A stretch of DNA of 64,000 bases from Micrasema longulum (GCA_022494885.1 JAGVSM010001714.1:123009-187008), one strand, 5' to 3'. Positions 41,865 to 52,160 are shown, numbered from the stretch's first letter. Numbers and translations are program-made. The notes: generated by a model from the sequence alone, not told the origin.

Positions 41865-42200
41865 AGTTTTTGTAGTCGGCCTCGTGATGTAGTGGTCAGT
41901 GCGTTTGCGTACCATGCAAGAGGTCTCGGGATTCCCGACAGGGTTAGTTTTTGTAGTCAGTCTTGTGGTGTAATGGTCAGTGCGTTTACGTACCATGCAA
42001 GAGGTCTCGGGATTCCCGACAGGGTGAACAGAAAAAAATAATTATTAAAAAAGGTGTTTTTACTCTTGAATATTTCATGGTACCTAGACTGGTACAATCA
42101 TCTTACGTTCATGTAAAATAAAATGATTAAGATACACTGCGATTGGTGTACCAATGCAGTGCCCTATGCACCATTAAGTGCGGACAGGGAATGATGATTC
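41865..42200 (+). repeat. SINE-1 with tandemly duplicated tRNA-like head
   Basis: An 81-bp unit (41865-41945 and 41946-42026) contains the tRNA-like region twice. Both lack TTCG of the B box (GTCTCGGGATTCCCGAC). The normal tail follows (GAATATTTCATGGTACCTAG, GTACCAATGCAGTGCCCTAT, GCGGACAGGGAATGATGATT). Confidence 0.85.
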
Positions 42201-42414
42201 TGTAGCTTTTGTCCTATTTTTTTTTGTTAATTTATTGTTTATAACACATTGTATGCTGTGAATAATTAGGGTGACGGGTCTAGCAATATTATACTTAGGT
42301 ATATCCTTCATACCCATAGATAATCCATATAATTTGTACAGTTGTTTTGTCACTGTTCCTTAATAAAATTTTGAAAATACTTAAAACTAGTCTCAGAAGT
42401 TTAAAAATGGCAAA

Positions 42415-42605
42415 ATTGTTTTCAGGCGTTGTTTAATATGTGAAATAATTTATTAAGATGAATCTATTCGCAAAATAAAGGTTTCAGCTATTTTACTTCA
42501 CCAAAATCAGGAGACGGAAAAATTGTAAAAATATGGATTTTTTACTTAAACCAGCCAATAAAATGTCCCTGTAAATGACATAAGCCCTGTAAATGGCTTA
42601 TTTTC
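42415..42605 (-). repeat. Repeat A copy
   Basis: Inverse core: ATAAAGGTTTCAGCTATTTT, ACTTCACCAAAATCAGGAGA, TTAAACCAGCCAATAAAATG, CATAAGCCCTGTAAATGG. Confidence 0.65.
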
Positions 42606-42727
42606 TTATCTTAAATGTTCTCCATCTTCGTTGTTATTTGTTAACTTATACGTTATAACATTGTTTCTGGACTCGCTAATGAAACGTGTGACTAATCACA
42701 TTACCTTCAATGTAACAAAAATTATCT

Positions 42728-43430
42728 TCATTAGGTCCTTAGCGGCCACGCTCGTGGCCGAAGCGCCGGATATTCGGCAGCCGAATATTCGGCAAATAAC
42801 GTGTGCATTTCGCGCGTGACAGGTCACGACCTGTCTTATCACGGTGCGTGCGGGGTGACGGAGCGGGCATAGTTGTTTCATTTGCGAGTAGATCATGTCG
42901 CAAAACGCGTTTGTTCATTATACATCACATTAGTAATAATTTTTAGTGATTACTGATTATTTGCTCATTGTTTTTTTTAAAGAAAAAATATATATTTGCA
43001 TTTTTATGATTTTTCCAAGTCTTTTAATTTGGGGGCATTTTCAACGAGAGCTCACTATTTGAAAATGGGAACCAAGTTGTGGTAGAGCGGGGTGCGAACC
43101 TCGAACCTCTGATCTGTAAGTCCGCGACACAAGCCACGGGACCACAACCCGGTTCTTATGTACCTACGTCATGGCAGCATCTAATGAAAAATTGCCCATT
43201 TGAAAATATAGAGATATTATTAATGAGGAAAAACGCTTGCTACCAACAAAATCTGAAAAAAAAATTCATCTGTCTCAACTTACAACTGATAGATTTTAAG
43301 TATTGAACTAAAATTTGTGATTAAATTAGATTCATTTTTGAGAGTGCTTTTTTTAAATGATTTTGTATTTGGTATTCGGGATGCGGCCGAATACTTCGTA
43401 TTATTCAGCCGAATAAAGAGTATTCGGGGC
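42728..43430. mobile_element. Insertion with TATTCGG-rich ends, possibly hAT-related
   Basis: Both ends carry repeated CCGAATATTCGGC-type sequence (42768-42795 and 43370-43430). A hairpin (CGGCCAC/GTGGCCG) lies near the left end. The left flank resembles the 5' region of BED-finger hAT elements that I remember (GTGACAGGTCACGACCTGTC). A SINE-4 fragment is nested at about 43045-43160. Clear terminal repeats are lacking; an ATCT repeat at both borders may be a target duplication. Confidence 0.4.
43045..43162 (-). repeat. SINE-4 tRNA-like copy
   Basis: AAGTTGTGGTAGAGCGGGGT, GCGAACCTCGAACCTCTGAT, CGGGACCACAACCCGGTTC: a minus-strand tRNA-like module matching 12995-13065. Confidence 0.6.
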
Positions 43431-43509
43431 ATCTAGATACGCTGCATTTGAACTTTTTTGCGGTGCCCTATGCACCACCGTGTGCTGAAAGGGAAAATGT
43501 GATGATGTT

Positions 43510-44355
43510 ATTAGTGTATAACTGTTAACAAAAAGTGGACTGAAGCGAAAAAACTAATTTCATTCAGTTTTATAAAGGGTGGGAAATATTTGAAGAATGG
43601 AAAAGAACATGGAAATGGACCTACTTTTAATACGATGAGGATGTCCTTCAATTTTCGGCACTGGATGATGAAATGCACTGTGAATTATGTAACGATTTAC
43701 GATAACTTTTACAACGACGCGCGACTAATCCAAGAAAATTTATTCAATTATTTGTCATGTGAAAAATATTGTTTATTTTTTTCCAAATCCAAATCTTCTA
43801 ATTTTGTATTTCTTCTATATTGATGTAAGGGTAGGTACCATAAGGATGGGTCTAGGAAAGGATGGGAAAGAAAGGTATACTATCGATAAATGCTGTTATA
43901 TACTAAACAATAACTATAAATGTAAAACTCATGGACGTTAATAAATTCATATAATGCAAAATGTTTCAAAATATGTTAATTACACCGTGAGTACAAAGCA
44001 GTTCTCAGTTGATACAAAACGCGAAACCTGAAATCGATTCATCGAAAGCCGCATGAAATGAAAAATAGTTCCCGCTGTTGGACGCAATGAATAAAATTAT
44101 CATTCACACAATGTGGTCGCTTGCTCTGGGTTGCTGGTAGCTGCTTACCGGTCGCACAGGACAGAGTAGTTTAGCACAAGAGTCACCGAGTTGAAAACGA
44201 GAACGATATAAGATTTTAATTTAACGAACTTACGAAACGAAAGCGTGATATGCTAAGGAGTAGTGACCGACCGAAAGAAGATTATCAGCCGATGCCGAAA
44301 CTTATTTAAATAAATAAGTGCGAAAGTTTTCACTGTCACTGTTATTAATATTTTT
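43510..44355. other. Unassigned stretch before the Penelope-like element
   Basis: Positions 44100-44330 are less A+T-rich and could be element 5' sequence. No coding motif. Confidence 0.3.
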
Positions 44356-44479
44356 CTTTTTTGGGTGTTACCATGTGTGTTGGATTTGTTCCTACGTTTC
44401 AGCTACCATTGCAGGAGCTATCTTCCATAAAGATCCATTTATTGAGCCCAAAAGATAAGAATCCCCTGAAAACGGAAAC

Positions 44480-44771
44480 TGTTTATAAAGTAAGTTGCTA
44501 AGGCTATGATAAAGTGTACATAGGACAAACAGGGCGCACAGCAAAGAAAAGGATTGACAAACACAAAAAGGCGTGTAAACTTGGGCACCCTGACAAATCT
44601 GCAATAGCGGAACACTTTATAGAAACCGGACATTTTTTCGCCTTCGACAGTAACCCAGAATTACACAGACACTCAAATAACATAAACAAAGACGACGAGC
44701 TGAAATTAAACTCAACATGGTTCCCAGCACTACATACTTCAAAAATGAATAGAAATGTGCCTAGTACTTAA
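44480..44771 (+). pseudogene. GIY-YIG endonuclease domain of a Penelope-like element
   Basis: After a decayed KVSC-YD (about 44485-44512, with a stop) the frame reads KVYIGQTGRTAKKRIDKHKK, then KLGHPDKSAIAEHFIETGH. VYIGQTGR, the following R...H and the SA.AEH....H block match the GIY-YIG nuclease tail of Penelope-like reverse transcriptases, which nicks DNA during insertion. Only the C-terminal 85 codons remain. The reading frame ends at 44771, just before the terminal repeat. Confidence 0.8.
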
Positions 44772-44807
44772 AAATATACTTTTTTTCTACAAAACACTCA
44801 GTTTACC

Positions 44808-44843
44808 CTGAAGATGGCTCATGCAATGGTAGCCGAAACGTCG
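44808..44843 (+). ncRNA. Hammerhead-ribozyme-like core in the terminal segment
   Basis: CTGAAGA (44808-44814), a stem GGCT/AGCC with an 11-base loop, GAAA (44835-44838) and ACGTC (cleavage expected after 44842) follow the order of a hammerhead core with a minimal palindromic stem III. Such motifs are reported for Penelope-like elements. One extra U before stem II and a weak stem I make activity uncertain. The inverse copy near 44395-44425 has lost CTG and the cleavage C. Confidence 0.45.
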
Positions 44844-45237
44844 GAACAAATCCAACACACACGGTATCACCCAAAAATAAACATAGTATTGAAATAAGTT
44901 AAAAGTCATTTCAAAACGCCCAAAATTAGGTGTGTTTATTGTTAAACCATACGAGTTTATTTGAAAAAGCGGTATTTAAAATACACAATTAAATAAAAGG
45001 CATTTATTTCATTAAAAAAATATTTTTGTTTTTAGTGGTTTTTGATACTTCAATGTACGCTACATGAACTTAAAATAATCAACTATACATGAATGAGAAA
45101 AATAAAATAATAAAAAACTAAAGGCCACAGATCACAGGTCACCCGACCGAGTCACGAGCCGTAAGATGCCCCCGAGTACAGCCGAACGTAATCCGACACA
45201 TCTCGAGTGCAAGTTTTAGCTGAGCCGAAATTTCCGT

Positions 45238-45276
45238 CGCTTCAGTTTCGGCCAATTTTTGGCCGAAACTGAAGCG
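45238..45276. repeat. Perfect 18-bp-arm hairpin, G+C-rich
   Basis: CGCTTCAGTTTCGGCCAA pairs exactly with 45259-45276 around TTT. Further CCGAAACTGAA units follow to 45312. Confidence 0.8.
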
Positions 45277-45409
45277 GCAGCCAAAACTGGCCGAAACTGA
45301 AACTGAAACTTCCGTCGGTCACAGACTCTTTAGTAGTGAATAAACTTATAACGTTCTCTAGAAAATCATAGATAAATATTTCGACAAAGATGATAATCAT
45401 TTTTGAGAA

Positions 45410-46190
45410 AGAAAAGGAATTTACGATTGGTTTTGTTAGTAAGAAACGCGGTCATACAAACGTATTCCCGTATTTTCTACCTGCATTACGGCACTATTGC
45501 AACAGTTTTTTACACGTTATTGTTGAGTTTTTTTGATAAATTGTTTCTTATGGAAACTAGGACCGTCCAAAACACTTAATGTGTGGTTGTTGTGTAACAA
45601 GAGTCTACTTAGAATACAAGACTTGTTACATTTTTCTTATTTATTTCAATGCCCAAGTTGTAATTTTTGTAATCTCAAGTGAACATTTTCATATCGTATT
45701 TGGAAAGTAAAATTTGTATAAATATCCTGGATTTTAATACAAAAATATTTTTCAGTACTATGCGAAACATAATTATACGAATAAAAGTGATATCAATACT
45801 AAAATAAATCAATTAAACTGTAAAAGAAAGAGCACGAAAATAGAACCTAGAACTTGGAAGACAGAGATGCTGTTCTGTGGCTGGTGTTTGTGTAAAAGAG
45901 ACTAAAATGAAAGAAAAAATCCGTTCAATCAGTCGGTTATATACAGTTAAATAATGAGTGCACTCTAGTTAAATGACCAGCTTTTTTATGATTCTTAATT
46001 TATTTTGGACAGCCTTAAATTATATATTTTTTTTTAAATTATGGAAAAAAGAATTATTCAAAAGTATGCCTTTTTTTTCTTTCGAAATTTCCGAACCTCA
46101 CAATATTCCGTCTTTCGCTTGAGGTTACACGATGTTACATCACCGCGTGTAAAGGAGTTTTTTAGCACTGCCTTTTAAAAATTCAAAACG
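45410..46190. repeat. Dispersed repeats K and J, contiguous copy
   Basis: Positions 45425-45495 (CATACAAACGTATTCCCGTA, TTTTCTACCTG) match 54930-55010 and 61210-61285. Positions 45655-46190 match repeat J at 18345-18870. The two may be parts of one larger element. Confidence 0.55.
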
Positions 46191-46644
46191 CTCAGCCGGC
46201 TTATTCGGTCACAATTTCGTTTCGTAAGTTTGTTCGTTCCTTATATATCCATCTCACTCTAACGCAATCAAAATCAAAAAAGAAATATTTTTGAAAAGCG
46301 CAAAAGGTACCGACAATAAAAATTTATATTTTACTTTGCGTCGTCTAAACCTTATCTGTTTATTGTAATGATATTCGGAATGTACAAAGTATCTACCTAA
46401 AATATTATTATCAATGGTAGAACTTAAGCTTTGTAGATAACCCAGGATTTTCACACCTCAAAGAAGGATTATAATTATCTAGAGGTGTCTACCTGTTTTC
46501 CAGTTAAATGTGAACACCATTAAATCCTTAATCCCGACAACCATAAACAGGCACTAATTTCATAGCTGCAGAGAAAGAGGATGTTCCCAAATTTAGCGGA
46601 GGAAATAATGTGGTTGAATAAGTTAAAATGCCTCTATAATTATT

Positions 46645-46930
46645 AACATATTACAACAGAGATGAAGAACATTTTAGAGATGGAAACATAGAAATCCAGG
46701 CATCCACAGGGCTTATGACCTGTCATTGGCCGGTTTATGTGGCCACTTTATACACTGTGTAACATTCACCATTCTGCCTATATTCCTTTAATTCTTCCAT
46801 CGGCTGACGTTTGTGAAGTTAAAGATCTAAATCTTTTTTTCTTGAGTGTGCGATTCACATAGTTGAATTTTCACCTACGTACTAGGCAACGCCTGAAAAT
46901 ATTTTTCAACTTGACCAAATTCAACAAATA
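46645..46930 (+). repeat. Repeat A copy
   Basis: ATTACAACAGAGATGAAGAA, GGCTTATGACCTGTCATTGG, CACTTTATACACTGTGTAAC, TTCACCTACGTACTAGGCAA near the end. Its CAGAGATGAAGAACATTTTAG start matches the copy at 61870, a shared subfamily. Confidence 0.8.
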
Positions 46931-46931
46931 C

Positions 46932-47075
46932 TTTAAGATGGCCATGTCAATAGTTGGAGTCATCGGCGTGCGTGCATGTATGAATGTACAGGATGCGAGG
47001 TCTGTATTTTAAGACAGAGTGATTGGGCGTTCAATCCTCTTTACCTACCCCTACGGAAAATCTACCCCTACGGGC
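46932..47075 (+). pseudogene. 3' end of the 49092-type LINE
   Basis: GATGGCCATGTCAATAGTTG, GTCATCGGCGTGCGTGCATG, CGTTCAATCCTCTTTACCTA, CCCCTACGG match the GHVKSR..RRACM and WRSI.SAYPY end of the intact copy. Confidence 0.7.
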
Positions 47076-47273
47076 CTTTCCACCATTCATATACACCCTC
47101 ATATGTTTTGTCACACCAGTATTCAATTTTTTTTCGACACGTTGAGATCTATTTATTTATTTTATTAACAATTATTTGTTTTCATTTTTGTAACATAACA
47201 TATAACATTATATAATCAATAAAAAAATCCTTTGGTGCAATAAAAATATTAAAAATACTAACATATATTTTTT

Positions 47274-47527
47274 GTCTCGTGGTGTAATGGTCACTACGTT
47301 TGCCTACCATTCAAGGTCTCGGGTTCGATTTCCGACATGGTCGATATCAAATATTTATTTTAAAATGTGTTTTCACACATAAATACTTCATAGTCTCTGG
47401 ACTGGTCCCTGAACCGTAAGACTGATCATGTTACCTTCATGTGACGAAAAATGATCAAGATACGCTGGGATTGGAATACCAATGCAGCGCCCTATGCACC
47501 ATTAGTGCGGAAGGAGAATGATGATGA
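47274..47527 (+). repeat. SINE-1 (headless form), near full length
   Basis: GTCTCGTGGTGTAATGGTCA, GGGTTCGATTTCCGACATGG, CATAGTCTCTGGACTGGTCC, GTAAGACTGATCATGTTACC, ATACGCTGGGATTGGAATAC, GGAAGGAGAATGATGATGAA. Confidence 0.85.
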
Positions 47528-47529
47528 AG

Positions 47530-48195
47530 AAGTGGAAATTAAAAAAAATAAGAAATATAAAAAATAAAATAATGGCTGTAGAGCAAAAATTCATAAAATT
47601 AATGGATAATCAAACTAAAACATAACATCAAAAATATAAACAAAGTTTTAATTTGATTGTATTTTATTTATTATGGTGCACAAACAAGAAACAATCTCTT
47701 GCATTATGATGAAAATAATAACAATTTGTTGTGCTTTGATATTACTCATAAATTATATGTGAACACAACACATAGAAATAAGTAAAAAAAGTTGATATTT
47801 ATTTTTAATCAAGTTAATTTGACTTAATATTATATTAGTTTTATTTATTTAAAATTATGTAGATATTCATTGTTTATGCTAAACTCTTTGATAGATATTA
47901 TATAAATGAAAACACAGATTTTATAAACGAATATTACTTGCTATTATGTATATTAAACCATTAGGTACGCGTTGAAACCAGAGCCGGAAGATATAAAACA
48001 GTAAATTAAAAATCGGCGCTAAATAAAACTTTGTTTTTTAATAATATTATTAACTTAATGTTTTTTTTTTCTATCTGTTTTTTTTTTTAAATAGAAAGCT
48101 TTAACATTTATTGATATGGGTGCGATTTATCCGAATTGTTTTATCTAGAGACTGCAACGTTTAAAAATTCATTTTTGAAAAAAAAATATTGACTA
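47530..48195. other. A+T-rich stretch, nothing recognised
   Basis: No motif or match. Confidence 0.35.
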
Positions 48196-48199
48196 TGCC

Positions 48200-48315
48200 A
48201 CTATTTTAGAGGCTTCTTCTTTAGAGGAATAAAAAAATCTCTCTTGGATATTTTTCCTAGCAACTGGCGGAAATTGAATCCGCGACACCAGTCTCACAAT
48301 CTAACATCAGCACCT
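48200..48315 (-). repeat. SINE-3 tRNA-like fragment
   Basis: GCAACTGGCGGAAATTGAAT, CCGCGACACCAGTCTCAC is the inverse of the SINE-3 head at 55497 (CTGGCGTCGCGGGTTCGATT). Confidence 0.6.
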
Positions 48316-48609
48316 GTGTATAAATATGTGGATAGCCAAAAGTTTTGAAAACAAAATAGAATAATTGAAAATAGTAAAAAAAGCATAAAAAATTTCAAAT
48401 GTTTTAGGATTTGCCTATGGCTGGTTTCAGCAAAACTGGCAGCTGTCAATCCTTTACTAATAACAGTCCTTCATCGGTACTCAGCAGCTCAGCACTCGGT
48501 AGAAATTTAGTCGGTTGACTATATTCATCAGACTTAAAGGTACAATACATTATTTATTATTTGTAGTTTTTAGAATTACACGACTGCACGCGGTTTCCAC
48601 ATTAGTAGG

Positions 48610-48850
48610 TGAAATAAATCAGTGAGATGGACTTACCCGCATTGATGAAGATTTCAGCTCTTTGACTTTACAAAAATGAACACTTGGAAGACTTGAAGAT
48701 GTATGGATGTTCAAACTTAGGTATAATGGTGAATGTTGCACTTTGGTGTGTGGTCACTCAAACTGCCAATGACAAATCATTAGCCCGGTAAATGCATTGG
48801 CTTTTGCATATCCTTCGCTAAAATGTCACCATTTCTATTGTTATAGGATG
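48610..48850 (-). repeat. Repeat A copy
   Basis: Inverse core: GATGAAGATTTCAGCTCTTT, ATGGATGTTCAAACTTAGGT, ATAATGGTGAATGTTGCA, CAATGACAAATCATTAGCCC. Confidence 0.65.
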
Positions 48851-49091
48851 AAAATAGTTTGGATTTTATTTATAACCAGTTTCATGACTGTTTAGTGTTT
48901 AATTATTTCTTATCGTTTTTCTGAAAAAGCTGTATTATTCCATATAACAAAAAAAATATTGTTGACAAATATAAAGAATCGCTGGCCAGTAATGTTTTAT
49001 TTTATAAATCTGTATGAATTCTCAAATAAAAAAATGAAAATACATTTGATTTTTACCATTTACTTTATCAATACAATTAACTACATATGGA

Positions 49092-49811
49092 GTGATGGTG
49101 ATGGTTTTTGAAAGGGATGAAAATATAACTAAGTGTGAGATCAGCGTGAACGGAGATATTTTGAATCAGGTAGAAGAATTTGTGTACCTGGGAAGTATGT
49201 TTACTAGGGACGGAAAGGCTGAGAAAGCTATTGAAAGGAAGGTGAGTGCCAGGAGCAGGGTGAACGGTGCACTAAAATCTACTTTGGCAAACAAATGTTT
49301 ATCGCAGGAGGCTAAACTAGCAGTTCACAACGGAGTTCTAGTGCCAACTCTAATGTATGGGAGCAAAGTATGGAATTGGAAAAGTGATGATGAAAGTAGG
49401 TGGAATGCTGTCGTAATGCGATCCCTCAGGCGAATGTGTGGTAAAACGATGTATGATAGGTGCACAAATATCGAGATCCGTGAAGTGTGTAAGGCTGAGA
49501 CATGCATTATTGACAGAATCAAGAAAGGGGTGCTGCGTTGGTTTGGACATGTAGAGCGAATGGACAGCGAAAAAACGGCTAAAAGGATCTACGATGCAAA
49601 TGTTGATGAATGCAGAAAACGAGGAAGACCGAGAAAGACATGGCACGATCAAGTCCATCAAATACTTGAAGATGGACATGTCAAAAGTAGGAATAATCGG
49701 CGTGCGTGCATGAGAAGATGTATGAATGTAGAATAAGCGAGGTATGGATGCCAAGATAGAGTGTTATGGCGTTCTATCATCTCTGCCTACCCCTACGGGG
49801 AAACGGCGTGA
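49092..49811 (+). pseudogene. Best-kept LINE ORF2 C-terminal segment in the window
   Basis: Some 214 codons are open before a TAA at 49734-49736. The same frame then continues through DRVLWRSIISAYPYGETA to a TGA at 49809-49811. Blocks in order: VEEFVYLGSMFTRDGK, IERKVSARSRVNGAL, LAVHNGVLVPTLMYGSKVW, MRSLRRMCGKTMYDR, LRWFGHVERMD, RGRPRKTWHDQ, RACMRRCMNV. This is the post-RT region of a non-LTR ORF2 common in insects and crustaceans. The Met at 49092 is internal, not a true start: RT and endonuclease are absent upstream. It is followed by a GTTTGTTT-type tail. At least six fragments of the same family lie in the window. Confidence 0.85.
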
Positions 49812-49814
49812 TGG

Positions 49815-50915
49815 TTTGTTTGTTTTTTTGTTTTTGTTTTGGAATTGTGTAAATAATTATTAACAAAAAAAATATATACTCGTTTAGTTGAACATCTTTC
49901 GCCGGTCCTGGTTCCACGGAAAATACAGGTTTTCATCAGCGGCGAAGCGTGTCGAAGATTCTGGAATAATTTCTTCGGCCTTCCACAAAATGTCACCGCA
50001 GTAGAATTAAGTTATCTCCGCTGACACAAAGTGCCCGTAAAGTCCGCAGATAAATGGTTGGCGGCGCCTTTCAGATCTGTGAATTTGCATCTTAATTTGA
50101 CCCCGGCCAGACAAGGTCTAAGAAAATAAAACGACAGTGTAGGAAGGGCAAAATAAAGCCAACGATTACTCAACGGCTTAGTGGAAATCCGTGTAATTGT
50201 TTTACAAAGAGCCACTTCGGCTTGAATAACAGTAATAACTAGCTTGATAAAATTAATTACTGGACTTAAGTTCATTCAATACTCAAATGATTTGGATGTT
50301 TTTTGCGGATTAAATCATGTTTTTATAGAAATTATTATTTGTTTTTAAATATCTTAGCAATTATACACTACCAAGAGATTCAAAAGCAGAAATACAATGA
50401 AGATATGACACATTCTGGTTGTGTTTCGAAACAATTAACAAACTGAGCTTTTACTTATGTTAACAATTTCGTTTTTCGAACATAATTTTTTTTTACTGCT
50501 CATTGCTTTATATCAAATGGTCACAAAATTAATTAAATGTGAGGAACATGAAGTCAAATTTTTCCATTTTCATTTTCAATTAATTTTGTGATTTTTGTCG
50601 AAAAGCAGCCTTTTTGTTAATGGGGGCAGTATAGTATTTAGCGTGTTTGGATGTCATGCAAATAAGGAGAAGGAAAATATAAAATATTCGAAATAAGATT
50701 TTTTACAATACAATATTTTACAATCTGATCAATGTTAAAATTTACGTTAAAAGAACATTATATTTATTTATTTATTAAGGATCAATGGCAGACAACTGAA
50801 CATGGACTTTATGTACAGGATGTATTTTTAATTATTATTAGTTCAACATCGATTTTTGGGAAAGATAGGCTTGAGGTTGGGCTTATCCAGAGACCTATAT
50901 ACGTATATTAATAAT
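49815..50915. other. Unassigned stretch, first part G+C-richer
   Basis: Positions 49880-50275 are less A+T-rich than the neighbourhood and match nothing else here. The minus frame 50012-50275 has no known motif. From 50280 on it is A+T-rich and featureless. Confidence 0.35.
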
Positions 50916-50918
50916 ACG

Positions 50919-51092
50919 GCGGCCTCCGTGGTGTAGTGGTCAAGACGCTTGACTCACGCACGGAAGGTTCCGGGTTTGATTCCCGGTGAGAACACAAAAA
51001 TTAAAATGTGATTTTTCTCAAGCCTGGGTGCTCTGTGATGTAATTCACCACTGTTAGTAGGCCTCCTGGTCTGTTGTGGTGCAAAAAAAAAT
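50919..51092 (+). repeat. SINE-2 copy
   Basis: GCGGCCTCCGTGGTGTAGTG, GGGTTTGATTCCCGGTGAGA (one B-box change), TTTCTCAAGCCTGGGTGCTC, GGTCTGTTGTGGTGCAAAAA. Confidence 0.85.
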
Positions 51093-51120
51093 GTAAAAAA
51101 ATAATGAGCTAGAAACTAGC

Positions 51121-51700
51121 TTAAATTCTAATCATCATTCTCTTTTCGCATCCTGGGCCCCGATTACAATTGGAAGTTAATATTTATCTTCAATTTAATC
51201 CACAAAGTCAAATTAAGTTTTCTCTATGAAAAACAGAATACGCGTACAATTTTTTCAGTTTTTTAATTATGGGTTATCGACGAAGATATTTTAAATGTTC
51301 ATGCAAATATACTCATTTTGGTACAAAAATATCGGTTTTTCTTTATAGATAGTCGAAGATAACTCTGTTAACTTCCCATTGTAGTCGGGACCCAGAGGTA
51401 CTTAGAGCGCTGCATTGGTAAACCAAATGTAGCGATTTTGGTGATCTGTTGCGTGAAGATAAGGTGGTCAGTCTTACGCTTTAAGTGCTAGTCCAGTAAC
51501 AACGAAACAATACAGTTCAAACAACATTAAAAATAAATATTTTAAGTCCACTAAGTTCACAACCAGGCGAATTTACTTTTACTCGATTTCCATATTTGGG
51601 ATGTTTACTTGAGAGCGGCTATCGAGTCAAAAACACTCGTCAAGGTACTAGTTCTATTTCACACACAGAACTGTATTCTTCATCCGCCTAGACATAGAAA
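51121..51700 (-). repeat. SINE-1 (headed form) interrupted by a MITE
   Basis: Tail starts at 51121 (TAATCATCATTCTCTTTTCG) and resumes at 51412 (AGGTACTTAGAGCGCTGCAT, GTTGCGTGAAGATAAGGTGG). The head lies at 51580-51700 (TACTCGATTTCCATATTTGG, CTAGTTCTATTTCACACACA, TTCTTCATCCGCC). The tRNA-like centre is eroded. Confidence 0.75.
51147..51411. mobile_element. MITE (repeat M) with 28-bp terminal inverted repeats
   Basis: Left end CTGGGCCCCGATTACAATTG then GAAGTTAA. Right end, inward, CTGGGTCCCGACTACAATGG then GAAGTTAA. The 265-bp element sits inside the tail of a SINE-1 copy, and removing it restores that tail. A diverged relative lies at 58955-59150. Confidence 0.8.
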
Positions 51701-51739
51701 ATGTAGTCAAAACGAGAGCAAAAAACGATTTCAATAGTA

Positions 51740-52160
51740 TTAAAGTGAGATAGTTGTGTACCAACAAACTTGAGAAATAAATCCGGCCTTATAGTCCTAC
51801 TTAAAATTCTCAACTCACTCTTTGATGCGCCTGAACTACTGAGCTCAACAAAATTAAATATCCCAACTAGAAACCTCAGACAAAACTTACTCTTTCATAC
51901 CGATAACCATAGAACAAACTATGATTTTTATTCCCCTATGCCTAGAATTCTTGGGTCTGCCAACAAACATACCAGTCTTGATTTCTTCGATAACAAGATG
52001 TCTTCTTTTAAACGATCACTGAATCAAATTCAATTATAAACACCTCTCTCCCGCTTCCGCTCCCACAAAGTCTACTATATACCATTGAGTCTTTCTACTT
52101 TTTAAATAATATTTTTCTATGCATAAATGTGTCAATGTACAAAAAAATAAATACAAAAAT
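51740..52160 (+). pseudogene. LINE group 3 C-terminus with short 3' UTR
   Basis: The frame from about 51770 reads LIVLLKILNSLFDAPELLSS, KLNIPTRNLRQNLLFHTD, HRTNYDFYSPMPRILGSANK, SLDFFDNKMSSFKRSLNQI, then a stop at 52037-52039. This is the clearest C-terminus of the group. The 3' UTR ends in AAAAAAATAAATACAAAA. Confidence 0.75.

Larger units (their letters stand above)
42663..43507 (+). repeat. SINE-1 tail split by an insertion
   Basis: Left part 42663-42727 (GTTTCTGGACTCGCTAATGA, ACCTTCAATGTAACAAAAAT) and right part 43431-43507 (CTAGATACGCTGCATTTG, GGTGCCCTATGCACCACC, GAAAGGGAAAATGTGATGAT) join into one SINE-1 tail when the 703 bp between them are removed. Confidence 0.65.
44359..44877 (+). 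mobile_element. Penelope-like element fragment with inverted terminal segments
   Basis: About 68 bases at 44359-44426 recur in inverse orientation at 44806-44877 with few differences (AACAAATCCAACACACA, CAATGGTAGC, GAAACGT). Between them lies a GIY-YIG domain frame. Inverted copies of the long terminal segment are known for Penelope-like elements. The RT domain is missing, so this is a short 3' remnant. Confidence 0.75.

Noticed and set aside
41865..42026. CRISPR-like repeat array
   Set aside because: Only two units, without spacers, each a tRNA-like SINE head in a eukaryotic window.
50012..50275. 87-codon minus-strand frame as a host exon
   Set aside because: Composition is somewhat gene-like, but there is no motif, no convincing splice sites and no second evidence. 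It is listed as unassigned instead.
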